A DNA stretch of 18,656 bases, taken from contig MGXQ01000065.1 in assembly GCA_001801405.1 (NCBI GenBank), positions 6,617 to 25,272 of the forward strand. The letters run 5' to 3'. Shown piece after piece: positions 1 to 7,570 of the stretch. The position numbers and the translations under genes are program-made. The stretch's first letter is position 1. Each line of letters starts with the position of its first letter. The stretch is from Gammaproteobacteria bacterium RIFCSPHIGHO2_02_FULL_42_13 (lineage in GTDB: Bacteria; Pseudomonadota; Gammaproteobacteria; UBA12402). The notes under the pieces were generated by a model. That model saw only the letters and a program-made list of their open reading frames with translations, was not told where the DNA came from and made no database searches.

Positions 1-2
1 AA

Positions 3-1172
3 ATTGAAGCGCATATTAGAGCGGCTTTAAACCGCAAGAAAAGTGTTTTACTTTTAGGCCCTCGTCAAACAGGCAAAACAACTTTAGTGATGCACCAGTT
101 TCGACCAGACATTAGTTATTCATTTGCTCGAGCCGAGATACGATTGCGTTACGAAAGTCATCCAGAATTATTGATTCAGGAACTCGAAGATAAGTTTTCA
201 ACCGTAAAAAATACGCCTTTGATTTTTATTGATGAGGTACAAAAGATACCTGCGATCATGGATAGCATTCAATATTTGATTGATAACCATGTCGCTCAAT
301 TTATTTTAACGGGCTCTTCTGCGCGCAAATTAAAACATAGTTCAAATATTAACTTATTGCCGGGCAGGTTTGTGGTGCTAACAATGGATGCGCTTAATTT
401 TATAGAATTACCACAACCAAAATTTTCACTAGAGGAATTGTTACTGTACGGCTCTTTACCGGGTATCTTGTCGCAAGAGTCTGATAAAATGAAAGAGGTT
501 GATCTGAATTCATATGTTTCAACTTATCTCGAAGAAGAGATTCGCGCAGAGGCATTAGTTAGAAATATTGGTGCGTTTTCTCGATTTTTAGAATTATCAG
601 CAAGTGATGCAGGTCTTATCGTTAATTTTACAAAACTTTCTCAAGAGATTGGAGTCGCAGATTCGACCATTGCTGCTTATTATCAAATCCTTGAAGATTG
701 TTTGATTGCACAACGCATTGATCCGATTATTAAAAGTATCAGTCATCGTCGGTTAATCAAATCACCAAAATATTTATTTTTTGATCTTGGTGTCAAAAGG
801 GTTTGTGCTAATGAAGGGATAAAATTGTCTAGTCGCCAATTAGGAAGCATGTTTGAGCAATTTGTGGGGATAGAATTATTGCGTTTTGCGCGTTTATCGG
901 AAAGACAGATTAACTTGAAATATTGGCGCGATGCTGCGGGGCCGGAAATTGATTATGTTTTGGATGTAGAAAAAACCTTCATTCCTGTGGAAGTTAAATG
1001 GAGTGCATCGCCTGGCGAAACAGACGCCAAGTACCTAAAGAAATTTTTGCATGAATATGCGCAAGCGAAGGTGGCGTATGTGATTTGTCAAACTCCTCGA
1101 CGATTTAAATTATTGGAAAATATTATCGCTTTGCCTTGGCAAGAGATGAGCGAGATCTTCAAGTCTGAATAA
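3..1172 (+). CDS. AAA+ ATPase with C-terminal DUF4143 domain (5' end outside window)
   Basis: The reading frame is open from base 3, so the real start is left of the window. The first possible internal start (GTG at 87) would cut off the Walker A motif GPRQTGKT at 57-80 and cannot be correct. The Walker B motif LIFIDE is at 219-236, followed by a sensor-like FILTGSSARKL stretch and a helical middle part. The C-terminal DUF4143 part ends with a nuclease-fold-like pattern: YWR...GPEIDY near 921-956, then PVEVK near 984-998. About 389 residues are visible, close to the usual full length of roughly 380-420, so only a few N-terminal residues should be missing. Proteins of this family are common orphan ATPases in bacteria and archaea; their cellular role is not firmly established, though some have been suspected to be toxin-antitoxin or defence related. 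It lies upstream of the ATP synthase operon in the same direction but is separated by 161 bases and a promoter. Confidence 0.85.
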   Translation: MEAHIRAALNRKKSVLLLGPRQTGKTTLVMHQFRPDISYSFARAEIRLRYESHPELLIQELEDKFSTVKNTPLIFIDEVQKIPAIMDSIQYLIDNHVAQFILTGSSARKLKHSSNINLLPGRFVVLTMDALNFIELPQPKFSLEELLLYGSLPGILSQESDKMKEVDLNSYVSTYLEEEIRAEALVRNIGAFSRFLELSASDAGLIVNFTKLSQEIGVADSTIAAYYQILEDCLIAQRIDPIIKSISHRRLIKSPKYLFFDLGVKRVCANEGIKLSSRQLGSMFEQFVGIELLRFARLSERQINLKYWRDAAGPEIDYVLDVEKTFIPVEVKWSASPGETDAKYLKKFLHEYAQAKVAYVICQTPRRFKLLENIIALPWQEMSEIFKSE

Positions 1173-1246
1173 AATGGCGCCAAATTGACCAATTTTTAAC
1201 CCATTCTGATCTTAAAAAATTTTTTCAATTAAATTCTATCTGGTTA

Positions 1247-1275
1247 TTGTCTTACCGAGCGTTTGTGGCTATATT
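1247..1275 (+). promoter_or_regulatory. Predicted sigma70 promoter of the atp operon
   Basis: A -35 box TTGTCT (1247-1252) and a -10 box TATATT (1270-1275) are separated by exactly 17 bases, each matching the consensus at 4-5 of 6 positions. The predicted start of transcription near 1282 would give a leader of about 50 bases before atpB. That leader contains a short CCCC...GGGG inverted repeat (about 1296-1312) just before the ribosome binding site. This is the only good promoter seen in the 161 bases between the upstream ATPase gene and atpB. It was read by eye, not experimentally determined. Confidence 0.55.
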
Positions 1276-1333
1276 ATCGCCATCTTTTACCTAATCCCCA
1301 CCTTATATGGGGTTATAAAAATAAGAGGATGTC

Positions 1334-2128
1334 ATGAGCACGGCAGCTGTTAAACAATCGGGTGGTTTTGTTCAAGAACATTTATATCACTTGCAGCTGA
1401 ATTTACACACTATGAAAATTGGTGATGGTGGTTTTTGGACTCTCAATTTGGATACGATAGCTGTTTCGCTCATCATCGGTTTTATTTTTTTAGGACTGTT
1501 TTGGTATGCCGCTTTGCATGTGACTTCAGGTAAGCCCGGCAAATTACAAAATCTTGTCGAAATTATGTTATCGTTCGTTCAAGATTGTGTAAAAGAAGCA
1601 TTCCAGGGAAAAAGTGCACTCATCGGCCCGTTGGCTTTGACCATATTTATATGGGCATTTTTATTAAATTGTATGGATTTACTGCCCGTTGATTTTATTC
1701 CGAGCATTTTACATCTTTTTGGCGTTGAATATTTTCGATCAGTGCCGACGGATGATCCCAATTTAACGTTTGCGATGTCATTGAGCGTGACGCTCTTAAT
1801 TATTATTTATAATTTTACTTCCAAAGGACTTGTTGGACTAAGCAAAGAAGTGCTTTTTCAACCGTTTGGCAAATGGTTCTTTCCCGTCAATGCGGCGTTT
1901 CGAATCATTGAAGAAGCGGTAAAACCAGTATCGTTATCTTTGCGGTTGTTTGGCAACATGTTTGCTGGCGAAGTAATTTTTGTTTTGATTGCGTTAATAC
2001 CTTGGTGGAGTCAGTGGCCGCTTGGTTTTGCGTGGTCAGTGTTTCATGTGCTGGTGATAACGATCCAAGCATATATTTTCATGATGTTAACCATTGTGTA
2101 TTTAAGCATGGCGCATCAGTCTCATTAA
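1334..2128 (+). CDS. atpB: ATP synthase Fo subunit a
   Basis: This is the membrane stator subunit that forms the two proton half-channels against the c-ring. It has 264 residues (E. coli 271) and several hydrophobic helices, starting around residues 41-62 and ending with a long C-terminal one. The essential arginine is in SLSLRLFGNMFAGE (Arg204, equivalent to E. coli Arg210), and the conserved glutamine is in TIQAYIFMML (Gln245, equivalent to Gln252). The start is supported by the ribosome binding site AAGAGGA (1323-1329), 4 bases before ATG. It is the first gene of the atp operon here; the usual atpI is absent immediately upstream. The adjacent atpE starts 33 bases downstream. Identification is secure. 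Confidence 0.97.
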   Translation: MSTAAVKQSGGFVQEHLYHLQLNLHTMKIGDGGFWTLNLDTIAVSLIIGFIFLGLFWYAALHVTSGKPGKLQNLVEIMLSFVQDCVKEAFQGKSALIGPLALTIFIWAFLLNCMDLLPVDFIPSILHLFGVEYFRSVPTDDPNLTFAMSLSVTLLIIIYNFTSKGLVGLSKEVLFQPFGKWFFPVNAAFRIIEEAVKPVSLSLRLFGNMFAGEVIFVLIALIPWWSQWPLGFAWSVFHVLVITIQAYIFMMLTIVYLSMAHQSH

Positions 2129-2161
2129 TGATTTTTTAAACAATAGAAAATAGGAGTGATT

Positions 2162-2461
2162 ATGCAATTAGCACAACTTGTCGCCAATATTCAAGGGCTG
2201 ACGATTATAGTCGTGGGTATGTTGATCGGTATTGCGGCGATCGGAACCGCTATTGGTTTTGGTATGTTGGGTGGTAAATTTATCGAAAGTATTGCCAGAC
2301 AACCAGAATTATCACCGATGTTAATGGCCAGAATGTTCTTGGTCGCAGGGTTGTTGGATGCATTCTCTGCTATCGCAACCGCCATTGGCTTGTTGTTATT
2401 ATTTGGCAGCAATCCATTGTTGCAGGCTGTCATGACTGCAGCTAGCACAAAAGCCAGCTAA
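2162..2461 (+). CDS. atpE: ATP synthase Fo subunit c (proteolipid)
   Basis: This is the rotor-ring subunit: a two-helix hairpin of 99 residues, longer than the 79 of E. coli because of extra residues at both ends. The first helix carries the small-residue packing motif GIAAIGTAIGFG. The polar loop is RQP (residues 46-48), and the proton-binding carboxylate is Asp66 in GLLDAFSA. An aspartate in this setting, without the Gln/Glu-Ser sodium-site pattern, points to a proton-driven enzyme. The start is taken as ATG 2162 because AGGAG (2152-2156) lies 5 bases before it. An in-frame GTG at 2156 overlaps that ribosome binding site and is unlikely to be used. Confidence 0.96.
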   Translation: MQLAQLVANIQGLTIIVVGMLIGIAAIGTAIGFGMLGGKFIESIARQPELSPMLMARMFLVAGLLDAFSAIATAIGLLLLFGSNPLLQAVMTAASTKAS

Positions 2462-2486
2462 TCAACATTGAGAAAGAGGTGTTATA

Positions 2487-2957
2487 GTGGAAATTAATTT
2501 TACACTCATTGGCGAGATGATTACATTTGCGCTGTTTGTTTGGTTTACCATGAAGTTCATTTGGCCGCCGGTCACAAAGGCGATGGCGGATCGGCAAAAG
2601 AAAATTGCTGATGGCTTAGAGGCAGCTGAACATGGAAAAAACTCATTAGAAGTAGCCAAGAAAAAAGCATCGCAAATGTTGACAGAGACACGCAAAGATT
2701 CTTCTCAGATTATTGATGAAGCCAATTCGCGCGCCGTTAAAATCGTTGACGAGGCAAAAGCACGTGCGACACAAGAAGGGCAACAGATCATCGTTAATGC
2801 GCAGAGTGAAATTGATTTACAAGTGGAGCGTACCAAAGAAGCGTTACGCAAAGAAGTGGTTGATATCGCCATGATGGGTGCTTCAAAAATTTTGAGCAAA
2901 GATGTCGATAAAACGACACATAAAAAATTATTGGATGAATTAATATCAGCAATATAA
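2487..2957 (+). CDS. atpF: ATP synthase Fo subunit b (peripheral stalk)
   Basis: This is the stator stalk subunit that joins subunit a in the membrane to subunit delta and F1. It has 156 residues, exactly the E. coli length. A single N-terminal membrane helix (about residues 5-27, ending in FIWPPV, the conserved WPP) is followed by a long charged helix rich in Lys, Glu and Ala (about 30-140) that forms the dimeric coiled stalk. The start is GTG at 2487, chosen because AAGAGG (2474-2479) lies 7 bases upstream and the resulting N-terminus MEINFTLIGEMITF matches the family. It lies 25 bases after atpE and 13 bases before atpH. Confidence 0.96.
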   Translation: MEINFTLIGEMITFALFVWFTMKFIWPPVTKAMADRQKKIADGLEAAEHGKNSLEVAKKKASQMLTETRKDSSQIIDEANSRAVKIVDEAKARATQEGQQIIVNAQSEIDLQVERTKEALRKEVVDIAMMGASKILSKDVDKTTHKKLLDELISAI

Positions 2958-2970
2958 TGGGTTAAATGCG

Positions 2971-3513
2971 ATGGAATTAGTAACAGTAGCAAGACCTTAT
3001 GCCAAAGCCGCATTTGAATTTGCGAAAGAAAACGATCATTTGAAAGAATGGTCGCGCGCGTTACTGAATGCATCGCTAATCGCATCGGATGGGGAGATGC
3101 AAAAATTATTTAGCCATCCAGAAATATTGCCAGAAGAAATATTAGATGTTTTTTTAGATATGTTGAAAAAATCAAAAGACTCGAAATTTAGTAATTTTTT
3201 GCGCATGTTGGCAGAATATCAGCGTTTAGATACATTGCCTGAAATTTATAAAGGGTTTGAAGCATTACACTTAGAGTATCAGAAGCTTAAACGGGCTGAG
3301 GTTACCTCTGCTTACGAATTAACGGACAGCGAAAAAGCCGAATTGGCTGCGGCTTTGGAGAAACGCCTGAAATACAAAGTGGAATTAAACTGCCGAGTAG
3401 ATTCAAGCATTTTAGGGGGCGCGATTATTCGTGTCGGTGATTTAGTAATTGATGGTTCTGGCCGAGCACAGCTGGTTAGATTAACGAAATTTTTGGAAGG
3501 AACAGCATTATGA
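2971..3513 (+). CDS. atpH: ATP synthase F1 subunit delta
   Basis: Delta connects the b-subunit stalk to the top of the F1 alpha subunits (the bacterial counterpart of mitochondrial OSCP). It has 180 residues (E. coli 177). The N-terminal helical domain begins with the highly conserved VTVARPYAKAAFEFA. The C-terminal domain carries the typical glycine-rich ending VDSSILGGAIIRVGDLVIDGS. No strong ribosome binding site precedes ATG 2971, only a weak AATGGG, so it may depend partly on translation of atpF, which ends 13 bases upstream. Its stop codon overlaps the start of atpA (ATGA), suggesting coupled translation. Confidence 0.96.
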   Translation: MELVTVARPYAKAAFEFAKENDHLKEWSRALLNASLIASDGEMQKLFSHPEILPEEILDVFLDMLKKSKDSKFSNFLRMLAEYQRLDTLPEIYKGFEALHLEYQKLKRAEVTSAYELTDSEKAELAAALEKRLKYKVELNCRVDSSILGGAIIRVGDLVIDGSGRAQLVRLTKFLEGTAL

Positions 3514-5063
3514 TGCAATTAACTTCTGCTGAAATCAGTGATGTTATAAAAAAACGTATTCAGCAATTTGATCTTAAGGCCGAAAGCCGTACAGAAGGCA
3601 CGATTCTCAGTGTTGAGGATGGTATTGTGCGCATTCATGGGTTAGGCGATGTGATGCAAGGTGAAATGATCGAGTTTCCCGGCAACCGATATGGGTTGGC
3701 GTTGAACTTAGAGCGCGATACTGTTGGTTCGGTTGTGTTAGGTGATTATGAAGACCTTACCGAAGGCGAAAAAGTACGCTGTACAGGCAGAATTTTAGAA
3801 GTGCCCGTTGGCGAAGCATTATTGGGTCGTGTCGTTGATGCATTGGGCAACCCCGTCGACGAAAAAGGGCCGATCGAAACAAAATTTACATCGCCGGTTG
3901 AAAAAATCGCGCCGGGCGTCATTTATCGTCAATCTGTTAATCAGCCGGTACACACGGGATTAAAGGCGATTGACTCGATGGTGCCCGTGGGTCGTGGACA
4001 ACGCGAATTGATTATTGGCGATCGTCAAACCGGTAAAACGGCTATTGCGATTGATACGATTATTAATCAAAGAGATTCGGGCGTTAAATGCGTTTATGTA
4101 GCAATCGGACAAAAAGCGTCAACCATTGCAGCGGTCACACGCAAGTTAGAAGAATTTGATGCGTTAAAACATACGATCATTGTTGATGCGTCAGCCTCGT
4201 TGCCAGCGTCCATGCAATATCTTGCGCCATATGCAGGTTGTTCGATGGGTGAATATTTTCGTGATCGCGGCGAAGATGCATTAATCATTTATGATGATTT
4301 AACCAAGCATGCATGGGCGTATCGACAAATTTCATTGTTGTTACGACGTCCGCCGGGTCGTGAAGCGTATCCCGGAGATATTTTCTATTTGCATTCACGC
4401 TTGTTAGAGCGTGCATCACGCGTCAATGCACATTACATCGAAGAGATCACAAAGGGTAAAATCAAAGGCAAAACGGGTTCTTTAACTGCATTACCGATCG
4501 TGGAAACGCAAGCCGGCGATGTGTCAGCCTTTATTCCGACTAACGTTATTTCTATTACCGATGGACAAATTTTCTTAGAAACCGATTTATTCCATTCCGG
4601 TATTCGTCCTGCCATGAGCTCCGGTATTTCAGTGTCTCGTGTAGGTGGCGCTGCGCAAACGAAACTTATTAAAAAGTTATCGGGCGGCGCGCGTTTATCG
4701 TTAGCACAATACCGTGAATTAGAAGCATTTGCTCAGTTTTCATCGGATTTAGATGATTCTACGAAGAAACAATTGAATCGCGGTGAACGCATGGTTGAAA
4801 TCATGAAGCAAAAACAATATGCGCCGCTGAGCGTTGGTTTAATGGCGTTTTCATTGTTGATTGCAGATCGCGGTTACTTAGATGATGTCGATGTTTCTGA
4901 AATTCCACGTTTTGAAAAAGAGCTGCATGATTATGTGGGATTGAAGCATGCAGATTTCTTAAAATCATTGAATGAAGAACATGATTATAACGACATAATT
5001 GAAGCAGAAATGAAGAAGATCGTCGATGCATTCAAGGGAACGTCAAATTGGAAGAAGGCATAA
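3510..5063 (+). CDS. atpA: ATP synthase F1 subunit alpha
   Basis: This is the regulatory nucleotide-binding subunit of the alpha3beta3 hexamer. It has 517 residues (E. coli 513). The N-terminal beta barrel is followed by the nucleotide-binding domain with P-loop GDRQTGKT (170-177), a Walker B-like LIIYDD (258-263), and the alpha-specific signature ending GISVSRVGGAAQ. That signature contains the arginine finger Arg377, which reaches into the neighbouring beta active site. The N-terminus MQLTSAEISDVIKKRI is the family norm. Two adjacent ATG codons (3510 and 3513) follow GGAAGGAA (3495-3502); 3510 gives a 4-base ATGA overlap with atpH. Either start would work. Next is atpG after one base. Confidence 0.97.
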   Translation: MMQLTSAEISDVIKKRIQQFDLKAESRTEGTILSVEDGIVRIHGLGDVMQGEMIEFPGNRYGLALNLERDTVGSVVLGDYEDLTEGEKVRCTGRILEVPVGEALLGRVVDALGNPVDEKGPIETKFTSPVEKIAPGVIYRQSVNQPVHTGLKAIDSMVPVGRGQRELIIGDRQTGKTAIAIDTIINQRDSGVKCVYVAIGQKASTIAAVTRKLEEFDALKHTIIVDASASLPASMQYLAPYAGCSMGEYFRDRGEDALIIYDDLTKHAWAYRQISLLLRRPPGREAYPGDIFYLHSRLLERASRVNAHYIEEITKGKIKGKTGSLTALPIVETQAGDVSAFIPTNVISITDGQIFLETDLFHSGIRPAMSSGISVSRVGGAAQTKLIKKLSGGARLSLAQYRELEAFAQFSSDLDDSTKKQLNRGERMVEIMKQKQYAPLSVGLMAFSLLIADRGYLDDVDVSEIPRFEKELHDYVGLKHADFLKSLNEEHDYNDIIEAEMKKIVDAFKGTSNWKKA

Positions 5064-5064
5064 T

Positions 5065-5928
5065 ATGGCAGGTTCGCGCGAGATACGCACAAAGATCGAG
5101 AGCGTAAAAAGCACAAAGAAGATTACCAAGGCAATGCAAATGGTGGCGTCGAGCAAAATGCGTAAAACACAAAATCGCATGGCGGCAACGCGCCCGTATG
5201 CTGAAAAGCTTTTAGATGTGATTGCACATTTGGCGATGGCGAACCCAGAATATAAAAATGCGTACATGAAGATACGGCCAACGGTCAGAAAAGTGGGATA
5301 TATAGTGATTACCACCGATCGCGGTTTATGCGGCGCATTAAATACCAATGTCTTGCGCGCAACATTAAAAGATATGCAGCGCTGGGAGACCAAAGGCGTA
5401 GAAACCGATTTAAGCTTAGTGGGTAACAAAGCCGATGCTTTTTTCCGTCATTTTGGTGGGAATGTGGTGGCGAAAGGAAATCATATCGATGATAAAACAC
5501 ATATTGAAGATATCATTGGCATGGTGAAGATCATGATGGAGTCTTATCGAGATGCGAAAATCGATATGTTATTTGTTTGTTATAATAAATTCATCAGCAC
5601 GATGAAGCAACAAGCCACTATTCAGCAGTTATTGCCGATTACGCCGCATGAGGTTAATGAAAAAGCGCGCTGGGATTATATTTATGAGCCCGATCCAAAA
5701 AGTTTATTGGATCATTTGATGAAACGTTATTTAGAAATGGAAGTTTATCAAAGTGCGGTAGAGAATTTAGCGAGTGAGCAGTCGGCGCGCATGATATCCA
5801 TGATGAATGCGACCAATAATGCGGATGAATTGATTAAAGAATTACAATTGATATATAACAAAGCGCGACAAGCGGCCATCACACAAGAAATCTCCGAAAT
5901 TGTCGGCGGCGCAGCGGCTATAAAATAA
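5065..5928 (+). CDS. atpG: ATP synthase F1 subunit gamma (central rotor shaft)
   Basis: Gamma is the asymmetric coiled-coil shaft that turns inside the alpha3beta3 hexamer. It has 287 residues, the same as E. coli. The N-terminal helix REIRTKIESVKSTKKITKAM and the motif MVASSKMRK are family signatures. The C-terminal helix ends ARQAAITQEISEIVGGAAA, the part that enters the hexamer. A longer in-frame extension back to 5026 exists but lies inside atpA. ATG 5065 is chosen because GAAGAAGG (5051-5058) is 6 bases upstream and the N-terminus MAGSREIR matches homologues. It follows atpA by one base, but a 175-base gap with repeats separates it from atpD. Confidence 0.96.
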   Translation: MAGSREIRTKIESVKSTKKITKAMQMVASSKMRKTQNRMAATRPYAEKLLDVIAHLAMANPEYKNAYMKIRPTVRKVGYIVITTDRGLCGALNTNVLRATLKDMQRWETKGVETDLSLVGNKADAFFRHFGGNVVAKGNHIDDKTHIEDIIGMVKIMMESYRDAKIDMLFVCYNKFISTMKQQATIQQLLPITPHEVNEKARWDYIYEPDPKSLLDHLMKRYLEMEVYQSAVENLASEQSARMISMMNATNNADELIKELQLIYNKARQAAITQEISEIVGGAAAIK

Positions 5929-5933
5929 ATATC

Positions 5934-5943
5934 AGCTCAGAGG
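5934..5943 (+). repeat. 10-mer AGCTCAGAGG shared with the atpD-atpC junction (copy 1)
   Basis: The 10-mer AGCTCAGAGG begins 6 bases after the atpG stop. It occurs identically at 7496-7505, which begins 10 bases after the atpD stop. Similarity continues for a few bases with one gap (GGTGAGCG here, GGTAAGCG there). The matching position in two operon junctions suggests a common origin of the two inserts. Confidence 0.6.
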
Positions 5944-5970
5944 GTGAGCGCGAACTGACATGCCAGCATG

Positions 5971-6050
5971 GTAGGTTGGGCTGAATGAAATGAAGCCCAA
6001 CGTTTAGCGATACATATTGTTGGGCTTCGCATGCGCTCAGCCCAACCTAC
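5971..6050. repeat. Pair of inverted REP palindromes (BIME-like), GTAG type
   Basis: The left unit is 5971-6001: GTAG followed by GTTGGGCT (5975-5982), an 11-base loop, and AGCCCAAC (5994-6001). The right unit is its inverted counterpart at 6019-6050: GTTGGGCT (6019-6026), a 12-base loop, AGCCCAAC (6039-6046), then CTAC, the complement of GTAG. A GTAG tetranucleotide at the foot of a short palindrome is the hallmark of REP elements mobilised by REP-associated tyrosine transposases (RAYTs), and two inverted REPs form a BIME. Each unit can fold alone, or the two can pair into one long hairpin. No transposase gene is in the window. The element sits inside the 175-base atpG-atpD gap. Confidence 0.75.
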
Positions 6051-6103
6051 GCGCTGAGACATAAAACGAATTTATTGAAAGTCAGAAAAAGAGGCGAAAA
6101 TGC

Positions 6104-7486
6104 ATGAGTACACAAACCGGAAAAATAGTTGAAGTCATTGGTGCGGTCGTTGACGTTGAGTTTCCTCGCGGCGCAACGCCAAAAGTAAACAGTGCGCTAA
6201 CGGTCGTTGGGACAAAGATTACGCTCGAAACACAGCAACAATTAGGTGATGGCATTGTTCGAACATTGGCAATGGGCACAACCGATGGGTTGCGACGCGG
6301 TATTGATGTGATTGACACCAAAGCACCGATCAGTATTCCGGTGGGTGATAAAACATTGGGTCGCATCATGAATGTGTTAGGTGATCCGATCGACGAAATG
6401 GGTCCGATTGGTGAAGAAGAACGTTGGCCGATTCACCGAAAAGCTCCTGAATTTGCGGATCAAACAGGCACACAAGAATTGTTAGAAACCGGTATTAAGG
6501 TGATCGATTTAATTATTCCGTTTGCGAAGGGCGGCAAGATTGGTTTATTCGGTGGTGCCGGTGTGGGTAAAACCGTTAACATGATGGAATTGATTAGAAA
6601 CATCGCGTTAGAACATGCCGGTTGTTCAGTGTTTGCCGGTGTCGGCGAACGAACGCGTGAAGGTAACGATTTTTATCATGAAATGAAAGATTCAAATGTA
6701 TTGGATAAAGTGGCGTTGGTTTATGGACAGATGAATGAGCCGCCGGGCAATCGTTTCCGCGTGGCGTTAACCGGTTTGACGGTATCAGAATATTTCCGCG
6801 ACAAAGGTAAAGACGTGTTGTTGTTTATCGATAATATTTATCGTTATACCTTGGCCGGTACCGAAGTATCCGCGTTGTTAGGCCGTATGCCATCTGCCGT
6901 GGGTTATCAACCGACGTTGGCTGAAGAAATGGGTATTTTGCAAGAACGTATTACGTCAACGAAAACGGGCTCCATTACATCGGTGCAGGCCGTGTACGTG
7001 CCGGCAGATGATTTGACCGACCCGTCACCGGCAACGACATTCTCGCATTTAGATGCAACGGTCGTGTTGTCACGACAAATTGCAGAATTAGGTATTTATC
7101 CTGCGGTGGATCCATTGGATTCCAGCAGTCGCCAATTGGATCCGCTCGTGTTGGGCGAAGAGCATTATAATGTGGCGCGTGGTGTGCAGATGACGTTGCA
7201 GCGCTATAAAGAATTGCGCGATATTATTGCTATTTTAGGCATGGATGAATTATCTGAAGAAGATAAATTAACGGTGTTACGTGCACGCAAAATACAGAAA
7301 TTCTTGTCACAACCATTCTTTGTGGCAGAAACATTTACGGGCATGAAAGGTAAATATGTATCATTAAAAGATACCATTCGCGGATTTAAAGCAATTTTAG
7401 ACGGCGAACATGATGACTTGCCCGAACAGGCATTTTACATGGTCGGCACTATTGAAGAAGCCGTTGAGAAGGCGAAGCATATATAA
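6104..7486 (+). CDS. atpD: ATP synthase F1 subunit beta (catalytic)
   Basis: This is the catalytic subunit that makes ATP from ADP and phosphate at the F1 head. It has 460 residues, identical to the E. coli length. It contains the P-loop GGAGVGKT (150-157), the catalytic glutamate Glu182 in GERTREGND, the Walker B aspartate in VLLFIDNIYRYTLAG (Asp243), and the beta-type signature PAVDPLDSSSRQLDP. ATG 6104 follows AAGAGGCG (6089-6095) by 8 bases. An out-of-frame ATG at 6100 is ignored. Unusually for the operon it is preceded by a 175-base gap that holds inverted repeats, and it is followed by an 84-base gap before the preferred atpC start. Confidence 0.97.
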   Translation: MSTQTGKIVEVIGAVVDVEFPRGATPKVNSALTVVGTKITLETQQQLGDGIVRTLAMGTTDGLRRGIDVIDTKAPISIPVGDKTLGRIMNVLGDPIDEMGPIGEEERWPIHRKAPEFADQTGTQELLETGIKVIDLIIPFAKGGKIGLFGGAGVGKTVNMMELIRNIALEHAGCSVFAGVGERTREGNDFYHEMKDSNVLDKVALVYGQMNEPPGNRFRVALTGLTVSEYFRDKGKDVLLFIDNIYRYTLAGTEVSALLGRMPSAVGYQPTLAEEMGILQERITSTKTGSITSVQAVYVPADDLTDPSPATTFSHLDATVVLSRQIAELGIYPAVDPLDSSSRQLDPLVLGEEHYNVARGVQMTLQRYKELRDIIAILGMDELSEEDKLTVLRARKIQKFLSQPFFVAETFTGMKGKYVSLKDTIRGFKAILDGEHDDLPEQAFYMVGTIEEAVEKAKHI

Positions 7487-7493
7487 TATAAAC

Positions 7494-7540
7494 TGAGCTC
7501 AGAGGTAAGCGACGCGAAAGCGTCGCGTCCTTTGAGCTCA
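7494..7540 (+). repeat. Long hairpin with GAAA tetraloop between atpD and atpC (contains 10-mer copy 2)
   Basis: The lower stem pairs TGAGCTCA (7494-7501) with TGAGCTCA (7533-7540), extended by GAGG with CCTT (one G-T pair). After a small internal loop, an upper stem pairs GCGACGC (7509-7515) with GCGTCGC (7520-7526) and closes with a GAAA loop (GNRA class). No T-run follows, so it does not look like a terminator. It lies about 30 bases upstream of the preferred atpC start, where it could influence mRNA stability or translation. Its 7496-7505 stretch is identical to 5934-5943. Confidence 0.75.
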
Positions 7541-7570
7541 AACCGACCTGTTCGTATGAGAGATATACAC

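Noticed and set aside
87..1172. GTG at 87 as the start of the first gene
   Set aside because: The frame is open upstream and the essential Walker A motif lies at 57-80, before this codon.
1182..1197. AAATT-GACC-AATTT hairpin followed by T residues as a terminator for the DUF4143 gene
   Set aside because: The stem is five A/T pairs only, too weak for an intrinsic terminator.
1296..1312. CCCC...GGGG palindrome in the atpB leader as an operator
   Set aside because: The arms are four bases and no known regulator site was recognised; mentioned only within the promoter entry.
2705..3085. Minus-strand open frame of 126 codons
   Set aside because: Antisense shadow of atpF and atpH; the plus-strand genes are certain.
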